A DNA stretch of 51,378 bases from CAYLNC01 sp964534415 (GTDB taxonomy: Bacteria > Patescibacteriota > Minisyncoccia > Phycocordibacterales > JAACPR01): positions 1 through 51,378 of the forward strand of contig CAZHOL010000001.1 of the NCBI GenBank assembly GCA_964534415.1. The letters run 5' to 3'. This document shows, one piece after another, positions 1-8,010 of this stretch. The position numbers were made by a program, and so were the translations under genes. A model generated the notes under the pieces. It worked only from the letters and a program-made list of their open reading frames with translations. It did not search any database and was not told the DNA's origin. Position 1 is the stretch's first letter. Every line of letters begins with the position of its first letter.

Positions 1-771
1 ATTATCAACGAAATCTGCGTCGACAATCTTGACGCGGATTTCTTTTTCTCCGTGTTTAATGAAGAAATATGCACCGGGCCATGGATTCAGTGCCTTGATT
101 TTCAGAAAATTCGTTCGCGCATCGCCGGCCAAATCAATTAGTCCGTTCTCTTTCTTCATTTTCTTTGTAAAGGTCGCAAGTTCGTGATTCTGTTCCTTTG
201 CCTCAATGTTTCCAGAAATCCATTCCGGTATTACTCCAGCTAGAATTTGTCCGCCCAGATGCGACAACTCATCCTCGATTTTCGACCGACCGGTCCATTC
301 GGTAAAGAAAACTTGTTCCTGTCGGACGATTGGGCCATGATCCATTTTGTCATCCATCAACATAATTGTGACACCCGTATTTTTGTCGTCGGCCAGAATT
401 ACAGATTCGATTGGTGAAGCTCCGCGATATTTTGGTAAAAGGGAGGGATGAACATTCAATGTGCCCTTCGCAGGAATGTCGAGAACTGTTTGAGGAATTA
501 TTTTTCCATATGAAGCCAAAACAAACAAATCCCATTTCTCCGAATTTAATTTTGCAACAAATTCATCATCTAATTTTTCAGGTTGTACGAACGGCACAGA
601 ATTTTTGATAGCCCACTCTTTAACTTCAGAAGAATGTATTTTATTTCCACGACCACTCGGTCTGTCAGGTACGGTAACAATGAGAGCAGGAGTCAAATCG
701 GCTCTCTGTAATTCATCCAAAACCCCAACACTAAATTTGTCAGTACCCCAAAATGCGTATTTTATTTTCAT
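1..771 (-). CDS. fmt: Methionyl-tRNA formyltransferase, 3' end cut by window edge
   Basis: Formylates the amino group of Met-tRNA(fMet) for initiation, using 10-formyl-tetrahydrofolate. The frame is open from the ATG at 771 to base 1 (257 codons, no stop), so about 50 C-terminal codons lie outside. Translation shows an N-terminal FWGTDKFSVGVLDEL segment, the family signature HPSLLPKYRGASPI near residue 110, and a C-terminal-domain start with ALNPWPGAYFF. The start overlaps the stop of def as ATGA, so the two are translationally coupled. This is the usual def-fmt pairing. Confidence 0.95.
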   Translation of the reverse strand, partial: MKIKYAFWGTDKFSVGVLDELQRADLTPALIVTVPDRPSGRGNKIHSSEVKEWAIKNSVPFVQPEKLDDEFVAKLNSEKWDLFVLASYGKIIPQTVLDIPAKGTLNVHPSLLPKYRGASPIESVILADDKNTGVTIMLMDDKMDHGPIVRQEQVFFTEWTGRSKIEDELSHLGGQILAGVIPEWISGNIEAKEQNHELATFTKKMKKENGLIDLAGDARTNFLKIKALNPWPGAYFFIKHGEKEIRVKIVDADFVDN

Positions 772-1274
772 TTGTTTTTTTCTAAAGGCAATTCGCGCAC
801 ATTTTTTGCTTTATCAATAAAAAGTATACCATCTAGATGATCAGTTTCATGCTGAAAAATTTGTGCGAGCAATCCCGTGCCTTCCATCGTGAATTTATCG
901 CCTCGCTCGTTATACGCCTCGACTGTTGCACGACTTGCGCGTTTAACTTTGCCGTAGAGAGGACGAACAGATAGACAGCCTTCTTCCATTCCTTTGCGAT
1001 CTTTGGACATGAAGATAATTTTAGGATTGATGAAGACCGTTTCCTGCGGACCATTAACCTTCACAATACTAAAAACATTCGGACTAATTAAAAACATCCT
1101 TTTTGAAATTGCAATTTGAGGTGCAGCAATAGCGACACCGTCATGCTGTGACTCGAGAGCTTCTCGCATTTCCGCCAATTCTTTTTGAAGTTTTGCCCTC
1201 GTAATATCCTTGAGTGGCACCTCTTTTGCGATTTGACGCAGTATTTTGTTGTCTTGTTGAATGATTTCTCTCAT
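768..1274 (-). CDS. def: Peptide deformylase
   Basis: Removes the formyl group from nascent proteins. All three metal-site motifs are visible: GVAIAAPQIA (usual form GxGxAAxQ; the second Gly is Ala here), EGCLS with the metal Cys, and HETDH with the catalytic Glu and two His. An upstream ATG at 1310 is possible, but the start at 1274 (MREIIQQDNK) gives the usual 168-aa length and family N-terminus. It lies between priA and fmt in one minus-strand operon and overlaps fmt by 4 nt. No clear Shine-Dalgarno is seen. Confidence 0.94.
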   Translation of the reverse strand: MREIIQQDNKILRQIAKEVPLKDITRAKLQKELAEMREALESQHDGVAIAAPQIAISKRMFLISPNVFSIVKVNGPQETVFINPKIIFMSKDRKGMEEGCLSVRPLYGKVKRASRATVEAYNERGDKFTMEGTGLLAQIFQHETDHLDGILFIDKAKNVRELPLEKNK

Positions 1275-1319
1275 TTTGTTGTTAGCAATAGTATGCCATA
1301 AAAGGGTCAAAATACAAGG

Positions 1320-3215
1320 TTAAATGACACTTTGTGCATCAATTTCAACTTTGTATTGTGGAGGCAAATTTCGCAATTTGTGAATCAGCACATCCTCAAT
1401 CTGTTTCAATTTCGAAAGTTTAATAATTCCATTCATGACATATCGCCCGCGAACCCGTTCAACGAAAGCAGGGAAGTAATTGAAATCCTCTGGCCCAAAA
1501 TATTGTTTCAGAACTTCAAACTCGCGTTCCAGTTTTTCTTTCGAAGTGGCGGTGGTGCTAATTTTCACAATCGTGCTAAACGGCGGATAATTAAATTTCT
1601 TGCGATCCAAAAATTCTTGTCGATAAAAATTCGCCAAATTTCCCGTCACAGCGTTTTCAAAAATATCGTCCTCAATTTTGCGAGTTTGAATTAGGAAGTT
1701 TTGCGTGGCAATTAATCGGCAACTCAACAAAATTTTCAAAATTCTCTCGCGAATTTGAAAATCTGGAATCGAAAGCATTGCATCAATCGAAATTATGCCA
1801 ACATTTTCAATTGGCTCGCGCATGTAGAGTAGGGCCATTTCCGTTCCAACCAAAATTCCTCCAGGAGTTTCTAGAAACCTGTTAACTATTTCGGTTGCTT
1901 TCTTTGGAGTCGGCGCCTTATTTTTATCCAACACAAAAATTTTCGCTTCAGGAAGAAAATCTAAAATCTGTGCAGAAACTTTATCAATTCCAATTCCAAT
2001 TTCGGTCAATTTCCAACTCTGACATTTCACACATTTCTCACCTGAATATCTCTGCTCACCACAGGCGTGACATCGGAAATAGTTGTCTGGCTCGGTGGCA
2101 TCTTTGCCATAGAGAACGACCGGCGCGCCACATTTGTGACAAGTCACAACATGCCCACAGTCACCGCAGACGATCAGGGGCGACAAACCCTTTCGCGAGA
2201 CATACAAAAACGCGCGGTGATTGTTGGTGTGATTGTTGCGCAACATATCCTTCATTTGATTGGAGAAAATGGGGAAAGCTTTCTCGACCTTGGATTTGTT
2301 CTTCATATCAATCACCGCAGTTTTCGCCGTCGAGAGAGAGCGGAATTTTATCTGATTGTATTCGGTTAATTCGTGCTGATCGAATCGCCAGAGGGTTTCG
2401 GCTCGCAGGAGAAAGTCGCCGAGATACAAATCAGCACCAATACTCGAGGCGTAGAATTCTGCGAACTTTCGAAAATCGAAATACGGGCGCATCATGGTTT
2501 TGTATCCACCAGAATTTTCTCGCTCGAGAATGATCGCGCCGAGTTTTCTAATTGGCAAGCTGAAATATTTTCCAGTGGCAATAACTAGGCAGGCGTTCTC
2601 TGATTCGGTGACGGCTTTCCAAACCTCAAGCATCTTTTTTTTGTTCACATCACCAAGCAAAACGAAAGTATTCACCTCGATCCCTTTAGAAAGTTTTTTC
2701 GAAGCATAATGCGCATCCTCAATTGTCGGCACACAAAAGAAAACCGACTCGCCCTTGGCAAATTTCCCGCGAATAATATTTTTGTAATTGGCAAATCGCT
2801 CCTCGTCCTCGCTTTGAATGACAAATTTGTTGCCTTTGTTTGCGCGCACGGTCTCGTCCTGTCTGAAACTAATTTTCGCCACATTATCCAAGATGTGTTT
2901 TGGAATTAGGAAGTTTATAATTGCCCCCGCCGAAGTTAGAAAATATTTTGCTGTCTCGCTCGCCGCGGAAATGAAATTTTTGTCGAAGGAGAAACTTTTG
3001 TTAATTGATTTGATTTTCTTTATTCCAAAATCTGAATTTTTGATTTCTTGCTTCAAATCTTCAACTGCTCGAGTTTCGATTACTAATCCTTTGTATTCCT
3101 TCTTTCGGACAGGAATTGTCACAATACTGCCTGGCTCGACATGTTTCTGCGAAAAGTATGACAAATACTCTGCCTTTATCCCTTTTGCGAATGGTGTGAC
3201 TAGTACTACATACAT
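1320..3215 (-). CDS. priA: PriA-like primosomal protein with degenerate helicase motifs
   Basis: Replication-restart protein homologous to PriA, 631 aa against about 730 in model species. The N-terminal 3'-DNA-binding domain (VVLVTPFAKG...GSIVTIPV) and the eight zinc-binding cysteines of the central insertion (CGDCGHVVTCHKCG ... CHACG ... CVKC) are kept. The ATPase motifs are not. No GxTGSGKT P-loop is found, the usual DEEH box reads LERENS, and the motif VI region (GRAGR) reads LSCRLIA. It is probably a DNA- or protein-binding scaffold without helicase activity, as proposed for actinobacterial PriA. It heads priA-def-fmt. A TGA-TATACT box ends 6 nt before the ATG, suggesting a leaderless mRNA. 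Confidence 0.88.
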   Translation of the reverse strand: MYVVLVTPFAKGIKAEYLSYFSQKHVEPGSIVTIPVRKKEYKGLVIETRAVEDLKQEIKNSDFGIKKIKSINKSFSFDKNFISAASETAKYFLTSAGAIINFLIPKHILDNVAKISFRQDETVRANKGNKFVIQSEDEERFANYKNIIRGKFAKGESVFFCVPTIEDAHYASKKLSKGIEVNTFVLLGDVNKKKMLEVWKAVTESENACLVIATGKYFSLPIRKLGAIILERENSGGYKTMMRPYFDFRKFAEFYASSIGADLYLGDFLLRAETLWRFDQHELTEYNQIKFRSLSTAKTAVIDMKNKSKVEKAFPIFSNQMKDMLRNNHTNNHRAFLYVSRKGLSPLIVCGDCGHVVTCHKCGAPVVLYGKDATEPDNYFRCHACGEQRYSGEKCVKCQSWKLTEIGIGIDKVSAQILDFLPEAKIFVLDKNKAPTPKKATEIVNRFLETPGGILVGTEMALLYMREPIENVGIISIDAMLSIPDFQIRERILKILLSCRLIATQNFLIQTRKIEDDIFENAVTGNLANFYRQEFLDRKKFNYPPFSTIVKISTTATSKEKLEREFEVLKQYFGPEDFNYFPAFVERVRGRYVMNGIIKLSKLKQIEDVLIHKLRNLPPQYKVEIDAQSVI

Positions 3216-3250
3216 GTTTGAAGTATATCAAAACGGGCGGGGCGGGGGTA

Positions 3251-3282
3251 TATATAAAAAGTCCCCCCGGAGATCCGGGGGG
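3251..3282 (-). terminator. Rho-independent terminator of the 3307-3558 gene
   Basis: Perfect 8-bp GC stem (CCCCCCGG at 3263-3270, CCGGGGGG at 3275-3282, loop AGAT). On the minus strand it is followed by TTTTTATATA. It sits 25 nt past the stop of the small minus-strand gene and just ahead of priA. Confidence 0.85.
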
Positions 3283-3306
3283 TAGGAGAGCATTTCGCCC
3301 AGTATG

Positions 3307-3558
3307 TTAGCCGAGAATACGCTTCTTCAGTTCTTCAGCGATTTTTTGTGCACACTCCTGAAAATCCAAAATAGAGAGTGTCTCTCCTTTTTGCGTGATG
3401 TACGCCATAGCAAGTCCGTCCTGAACTACCATGATACGACTCGTAACCTCTTCAATAGATTCATTTTGTAGAATTGTCTTCATCAGAGCGGAGTTTCCAT
3501 CTTTTTGTGCATCCTTGATTATACGATCCACAGCGAATTCAACAAATTTCGCATGCAT
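3307..3558 (-). CDS. Small protein of unknown function, stand-alone cassette
   Basis: 83 aa, predicted soluble and mostly helical, starting MHAKFVEFAVDRIIKDAQKD, with a central IMVVQDGLAMAYITQKGE stretch that looks like a short beta hairpin. No family was recognised. It has a strong Shine-Dalgarno (GAGGAG, 8 nt before the ATG), its own promoter and its own terminator, unlike the flanking core genes. The ATG at 3558 is fixed by the Shine-Dalgarno. Translation is supported by the complete promoter-leader-terminator unit; function is unknown. Confidence 0.75.
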   Translation of the reverse strand: MHAKFVEFAVDRIIKDAQKDGNSALMKTILQNESIEEVTSRIMVVQDGLAMAYITQKGETLSILDFQECAQKIAEELKKRILG

Positions 3559-3612
3559 CTTGTTTCTCCTCGTGTTTGTGGTTTTTTGTTCCTCTATATC
3601 AATACTAAATGC

Positions 3613-3641
3613 AAATTATCATCATAATTGACATTTGTCAA
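3613..3641 (-). promoter_or_regulatory. Promoter of the 3307-3558 gene with inverted repeat over the -35
   Basis: Read on the minus strand, TTGACA (3641-3636) is followed after 17 nt by TAATTT (3618-3613), with a TGA extension before the -10. The -35 lies in a 7-2-7 inverted repeat, ATTGACA/TGTCAAT, at 3627-3642, which could be an operator. Confidence 0.6.
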
Positions 3642-3704
3642 TAAAATCTCCCCAAACCAACCGAATTGTAAATTTCCCCCAAAAGTAATATACTTCACCC
3701 ATCT

Positions 3705-4718
3705 ATGGGATTTTTCACACCAAAATTGGGTATTGATTTGGGTACGGCAAATACGCTTGTTTTTGTACCGGGAAAGGGAATCGTTTTGAACGAACCTTCC
3801 GTCGTTGCGATTTCCGAGCAGGACAACAAAATTCTCGCCGTAGGTCTCGAAGCCAAGGAAATGATCGGTCGAACTCCAGAGAGCATCGTTGCATATCGTC
3901 CAATGCGTGACGGCGTCATCGCCGACTATCGTGTAACCGAGGCTATGCTTTCATATTTTTTTAATAAAGCTCTCGGCAAATGGAATTTTTTCAAACCCGA
4001 GGTGATGGTTTCTGTACCTGCTGGTGTAACTTCAACAGAGAGACGCGCGGTGATCGAGGCTGCCATCAAAGCCGGTGCCAAAAACGCCTATGTTGTGAAA
4101 GAACCAATTCTTGCGGCGATTGGTGCGGGAATTCCTATTCATGAAGCTCAGGGCCGAATGATCGTCGACATCGGAGGAGGAACAACTGACGTGGCCGTTA
4201 TCTCGCTCGGAGGAATCGTGGCTTCAAAATCTGTGAAATGTGCCGGCAACAAAATCGACGCGGCAATTTGTGACTACATCAAGAAAACTTTCAATCTCGC
4301 CATCGGTGACAAAACTGCAGAGCAAATCAAAATCAAGGTCGGGTCCGCCATTTTTCTCGAAGATGAATTGGAAATGACAATCAAGGGTCGCGACTTCCTG
4401 ACTGGTTTGCCTCGTTCCGCCGACATCAAGACAAATGAAATTGTGAAAGCTATCAGTAAAGAACTTTACGAAATTATCAAAGCCATCAAAGACGTTTTGC
4501 AGGACACTCCGCCTGAATTGGCTTCTGATATTATCGATAACGGTGTCACTATGACCGGAGGATCGTCGCTGTTGCGTAACTTTCCAGAGCTAGTTTTCCG
4601 TCGAACCGGTGTGAAAGCCACTCTCGCCAAGGACGCCTACTATTGTGTTGCGAAGGGAACAGGAATCGCGCTGCGACATTTGGATACTTATAAAAAGACG
4701 ATTATTGCGAAGCAGTAG
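3705..4718 (+). CDS. mreB: Rod shape-determining actin homologue MreB (copy 1)
   Basis: Bacterial actin that forms membrane-associated filaments and guides cell-wall elongation. It has 337 aa, normal length. Actin-fold nucleotide motifs are clear: phosphate 1 LGIDLGTANTLVFVP near residue 8, phosphate 2 IVDIGGGTTDVAV near 153, and the adenosine motif MTGGSSLLRNFPE near the C-terminus. It lies outside the mreBCD block and leads holB-frr-rseP. TATACT ends 10 nt before the ATG and no Shine-Dalgarno is present. The copy at 9239 is more MreB/Mbl-like in length. Which one is the elongasome filament cannot be told from sequence alone. Confidence 0.95.
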   Translation: MGFFTPKLGIDLGTANTLVFVPGKGIVLNEPSVVAISEQDNKILAVGLEAKEMIGRTPESIVAYRPMRDGVIADYRVTEAMLSYFFNKALGKWNFFKPEVMVSVPAGVTSTERRAVIEAAIKAGAKNAYVVKEPILAAIGAGIPIHEAQGRMIVDIGGGTTDVAVISLGGIVASKSVKCAGNKIDAAICDYIKKTFNLAIGDKTAEQIKIKVGSAIFLEDELEMTIKGRDFLTGLPRSADIKTNEIVKAISKELYEIIKAIKDVLQDTPPELASDIIDNGVTMTGGSSLLRNFPELVFRRTGVKATLAKDAYYCVAKGTGIALRHLDTYKKTIIAKQ

Positions 4719-4769
4719 GATACTTTACAGATTTTACCCCTCATCTCAAAAAGTATATAATACCTCCAT

Positions 4770-5456
4770 ATGACATCTCAAAACCTCCATCACTTCACAA
4801 TTTATGTTGGTGATTTTGATTCCGCCATTTCAGAGATTGCGAAAATTTGTCATGAAGTTTTAAATTTCGAACTCGAGGGTAACTCAAACTATTTTTTACA
4901 CAAATTCAGTGACTTTTTAATCGATGACGCCAGACTATTTTCAGAAACCAAAAACCGCAAAATCAAAGTGGGTGATTCTGCTGTGTCTGTCATTTTATTT
5001 GGAGGCACCAACACTGAATCACAGAATGCACTCCTGAAGCTTTTCGAGGAGCCAATTCCAGGACACTATTTTTTCCTAATCGTTCCGAAAGTTCACATCT
5101 TGTTGCCAACAATTTTGTCACGTGCGGTGGTCATAGAGAATTTTGCCAAAAGAGAAACGGATGATCGAGTCGCGGAAATCTTCAAAATGAGTTTGAAAAA
5201 AAGAATGGAGTATGTCGCTGATATTGTGGATCAGGTGAAAAAAGAAAAGCTTTCGCGATCTGATTTGCGAAACCTTGCAGACAAAATTATGATTGAATTG
5301 AATCAGAAATTTCTCGAGGGCAACAGCGAATTGGCCGAGCCACTAAAACATTTGAATAAAATCACGCAGTATTTGGAAAACCCAGGTGCTTCATTAAAAA
5401 ATATTTTAGAATACATGATGTTGCTAATTCCAAAATCTGATATAATTGGGCGGTAA
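4770..5456 (+). CDS. holB: DNA polymerase III delta'-like clamp-loader subunit
   Basis: 228-aa AAA+ relative of the clamp-loader delta' subunit. The diagnostic stretch is TESQNALLKLFEEP, then FFLIVPKVHILLPTILSRA, which matches the sensor 1/SRx part of delta' and DnaX. There is no Walker A motif, as expected for a non-ATP-binding delta'. It is shorter than usual (about 300 aa) because the N-terminal lobe and C-terminal collar are trimmed. TATAAT at 4756-4761 ends 8 nt before the ATG, so the transcript is probably leaderless. Confidence 0.82.
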   Translation: MTSQNLHHFTIYVGDFDSAISEIAKICHEVLNFELEGNSNYFLHKFSDFLIDDARLFSETKNRKIKVGDSAVSVILFGGTNTESQNALLKLFEEPIPGHYFFLIVPKVHILLPTILSRAVVIENFAKRETDDRVAEIFKMSLKKRMEYVADIVDQVKKEKLSRSDLRNLADKIMIELNQKFLEGNSELAEPLKHLNKITQYLENPGASLKNILEYMMLLIPKSDIIGR

Positions 5457-5466
5457 TAATAAAAAT

Positions 5467-6015
5467 ATGTACGATTTCAAAAACTTCAAAACAAAATTAG
5501 AGCAAAAAGCAGAATGGTTAAAGAAGGAATTTTTCTCAATTAGAACTGGACGAGCGGCGATTGGATTGCTCGACAGTGTCTTCGTTGAAATGTACGGATC
5601 ACGAATGCCGTTGAATCAGTGTGCGACTATCGCAACAGAGGATGCGCGAACTTTGAAAATTAATCCATTCGACAAAAGTCAGGCTCAGGCAATCGAAAAG
5701 GCTATCGTTGTGGCGGACCTCGGTGTGGGTGTGGTGAATAACGGTGCTGGAATTAGAGTTATTTTTCCAGAACTAACAGGTGAGCGACGCGAATTATTGA
5801 TTAAGCAGGCCAAGAAAAAATTAGAGGAAGCCAAAATCTCACTTCGACAGGATCGCGACGAAACTGTGAAAGATATCGAGAAGAAAGAAAAAGACGGGGG
5901 AATGTCAGAGGATGATAAATTCCGATTGAAAGAAGACATGCAGAAATTATTCGATGATTACCAGAAGAAATTAGAAGCGATGACTGCGGACAAAGAAAAA
6001 GAAATCAGATCATAA
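5467..6015 (+). CDS. frr: Ribosome recycling factor
   Basis: Splits post-termination ribosomes together with EF-G. The 182-aa product is of normal length, with FFSIRTGRAAIGLLDSV near the start and the highly conserved INPFDKSQAQAIEKAI and GIRVIFPELTGERRELL motifs. The ATG at 5467 is chosen over one at 5446 because the family normally begins just before the first long helix. TATAAT at 5441-5446 lies inside the end of holB. Confidence 0.96.
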   Translation: MYDFKNFKTKLEQKAEWLKKEFFSIRTGRAAIGLLDSVFVEMYGSRMPLNQCATIATEDARTLKINPFDKSQAQAIEKAIVVADLGVGVVNNGAGIRVIFPELTGERRELLIKQAKKKLEEAKISLRQDRDETVKDIEKKEKDGGMSEDDKFRLKEDMQKLFDDYQKKLEAMTADKEKEIRS

Positions 6016-7082
6016 TGTCAATAATAATCTTCATAATAATTTTAGGTGCGTTGATTTTCGTGCACGAATTAGGGCATTTTTTGCTTGCCAAGAAGAATGG
6101 AATTAGGGTGGATGAGTTTGCTATTGGATTTCCTCCACGATTGTATAGCGTCACGAGAGGTGAGACGAAATATTCGCTGAATCTCATTCCATTTGGAGGA
6201 TACGTCAAAATTTTCGGGGAAAATCCAGACGATGAATCACTGGATCCGAATCGAACAGATAGTTTTATAAACAAATCGCGCTGGATTCAAGCTGCGGTTT
6301 TGGTTGCGGGCGTGGTATTCAATGTGGTGTTTGCTTGGTTTCTATTTTTTGTGATTTCTATGACGGGGGCGCCGGCCGTGGTTACTTCAGAAAATTCGGC
6401 GTATATAAAAAATCCGCAGTTGGTCATTACAGAAATTTTCAATGACTCACCAGCTGTCGATGCGGGACTGGTTGCGGGCGATGTAATCAAGAAAATTTCA
6501 AATCAGAAGGAAAGTTTCGAGGGGGCAGATCTCAGCCCTGATATTGTCAAAAAAATTATTTCTGAAAGCACCGGAAATGTCACGATGGAATTGGCCGACA
6601 GAAAATTGGAAGTCACTCCACGAACTGGAGTTCTTGGCGACACTCGAGCCATTGGAATCTCGATGGAAAAAATCGGTGAACAAAATCTCACACTGGCGCA
6701 GGCGATACCAGAGTCGTTTAGAATGACATGGGACAGCTTCAAAATGGTTTTCACCGGACTGATTTCAATGTTTGCTGGCGACGTTTCTCTCAAAGAGGTC
6801 TCTGGCCCAGTCGGAATCGTGAAAATGGTTGGAAGTGCGGCACAATTTGGATTGGCGAATTTGTTGGCTTTCACTGCGGTGCTCTCTATCAATCTTGCGG
6901 TTCTAAATATTATGCCTTTTCCCGCACTCGATGGCGGACGGTTGCTTTTCCTCGGTATCGAAGGAATTACTCGTCGCAGAATTAAACCAGTGGTGGCAAA
7001 TTGGGTAAACGCTGTCGGGTTTATGATTCTAATTGGGCTCATGATTTTGATTACGGTGAGTGATGTGTTGAAGCTTTTTTAA
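6015..7082 (+). CDS. rseP: RIP metalloprotease RseP (site-2 protease, M50)
   Basis: Intramembrane zinc protease that releases membrane-bound regulators and clears signal-peptide remnants. It has 355 aa. The HELGH zinc motif lies in the first membrane helix (residues 17-21). A single PDZ-like domain occupies roughly residues 120-210. The second metal motif, MPFPALDGGRLL, lies near residue 298, followed by two more helices. The ATG shares one base with the frr stop codon, so the genes are coupled. Confidence 0.95.
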   Translation: MSIIIFIIILGALIFVHELGHFLLAKKNGIRVDEFAIGFPPRLYSVTRGETKYSLNLIPFGGYVKIFGENPDDESLDPNRTDSFINKSRWIQAAVLVAGVVFNVVFAWFLFFVISMTGAPAVVTSENSAYIKNPQLVITEIFNDSPAVDAGLVAGDVIKKISNQKESFEGADLSPDIVKKIISESTGNVTMELADRKLEVTPRTGVLGDTRAIGISMEKIGEQNLTLAQAIPESFRMTWDSFKMVFTGLISMFAGDVSLKEVSGPVGIVKMVGSAAQFGLANLLAFTAVLSINLAVLNIMPFPALDGGRLLFLGIEGITRRRIKPVVANWVNAVGFMILIGLMILITVSDVLKLF

Positions 7083-7109
7083 TTTCTACTTTATTTTTTA
7101 ATTTTATTG

Positions 7110-7137
7110 TTGACTTTATCTCTTACCAATGTAAAGT
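7110..7137 (+). promoter_or_regulatory. Possible promoter of the 7253 gene
   Basis: TTGACT at 7110-7115 and TAAAGT at 7132-7137 are 16 nt apart. A better -10-like TATAGA lies further on (7142-7147) but with a 26-nt spacer. The short stretch ACTTTA ... TAAAGT is also an inverted repeat. Confidence 0.35.
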
Positions 7138-7177
7138 TTAATATAGAATGCTGGCCCAAAGCATACTATGAAATATT

Positions 7178-7219
7178 GAAAGGGCCTTGAAAGCTCTTTC
7201 TTATAGGGGGTTGACCCCT
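7178..7219 (+). promoter_or_regulatory. Two leader hairpins before the 7253 gene
   Basis: Hairpin 1 is GAAAGGGC/GCTCTTTC (7178-7185 with 7193-7200, one G-U, 7-nt loop). Hairpin 2 is AGGGG/CCCCT (7205-7209 with 7215-7219). They lie 33 nt or more before the Shine-Dalgarno AAAGGAG. The role is unknown: RNA stability or regulation of translation is possible. Confidence 0.5.
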
Positions 7220-7252
7220 CATTTCATAACAACAGGGCAAAGGAGAACGAAC

Positions 7253-7921
7253 ATGAATGCATATCTGAAGAAATTTTTGGTGCAAAGTGTTGGTGAACAT
7301 GCGTGCCCGGCGATACAACAAGGCTGGGAAAAGGTGAGTTTGCCTAGTCTGCGTCACAGCAGTAAACCCCTATGCTTGTACGTCTATGATTATTTCCAAT
7401 CGACAACGTGCGAAATCAAGGAAATTATTTTGGCACTGTTTGCATTTGTTGCGTATCACCTTACCTTATATGTGGTAACAATTGATTTTGTCTTTATCGA
7501 TAAATTTGCCTATCGGGTTGCGGTTTATGTTGTCACTTTGTCTGTGCTTCTCTATGGAGCACGTTATGTATATTTGAGAAGATCAAGACGCGAAAAGGAA
7601 ACTGATGAAATATTCAAAACATTCTTGAGCCAAAAAACTGAATTATGCGCGGCTTTTCCGGGGATTGTGCAGAAATGCAATGCCGGATTCACTCTTCAGG
7701 AGGTGATATTTAATAGATTCGTCGAACTAGCAGGTGAAGTTCTCAGGGCTGAGAAGCGGCAAAAAGAAAACACCGATGAAAGTCAGCGAGGAATTTTATC
7801 GAATAATTTTGTATTGGCTCGAACCTCTGTTGATAATGCTTTACTAATTGCCAAGTACTTTGTTGACTTTGGTGACAGAAAGATCATTGGCGAGGCTTTT
7901 CGAAGGGCGGGGTCCAAATAG
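7253..7921 (+). CDS. Two-helix membrane protein of unknown function, stand-alone cassette
   Basis: 222 aa from the ATG at 7253. This start is chosen because AAAGGAG lies 6-8 nt before it; the longer TTG start at 7187 falls inside a leader hairpin. An N-terminal soluble part (about 55 aa) is followed by two close membrane helices, about residues 58-80 (IKEIILALFAFVAYHLTLYV) and 88-106. A C-terminal basic/helical cytoplasmic domain of about 110 aa follows. No family was recognised. It is monocistronic, with its own leader and terminator. Confidence 0.75.
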   Translation: MNAYLKKFLVQSVGEHACPAIQQGWEKVSLPSLRHSSKPLCLYVYDYFQSTTCEIKEIILALFAFVAYHLTLYVVTIDFVFIDKFAYRVAVYVVTLSVLLYGARYVYLRRSRREKETDEIFKTFLSQKTELCAAFPGIVQKCNAGFTLQEVIFNRFVELAGEVLRAEKRQKENTDESQRGILSNNFVLARTSVDNALLIAKYFVDFGDRKIIGEAFRRAGSK

Positions 7922-7939
7922 CATTTTGTGAATTATTGC

Positions 7940-7970
7940 GCCACACCTAACTCTGGGTGTGGCCTTTTCT
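7940..7970 (+). terminator. Rho-independent terminator after the 7253 gene
   Basis: GCCACACC (7940-7947) pairs with GGTGTGGC (7956-7963), an 8-bp perfect stem followed by CTTTTCTT. Confidence 0.88.
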
Positions 7971-8010
7971 TATATTTCCCCTTCAAAACATAATTTGATA
8001 TTATATACCT

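Noticed and set aside
1895..2533. 212-aa plus-strand open frame
   Set aside because: Antisense to the priA zinc and C-terminal coding region; composition is that of a shadow frame and no start signals are present.
6503..7042. 179-aa minus-strand open frame
   Set aside because: Lies wholly antisense to rseP, which has clear active-site motifs.
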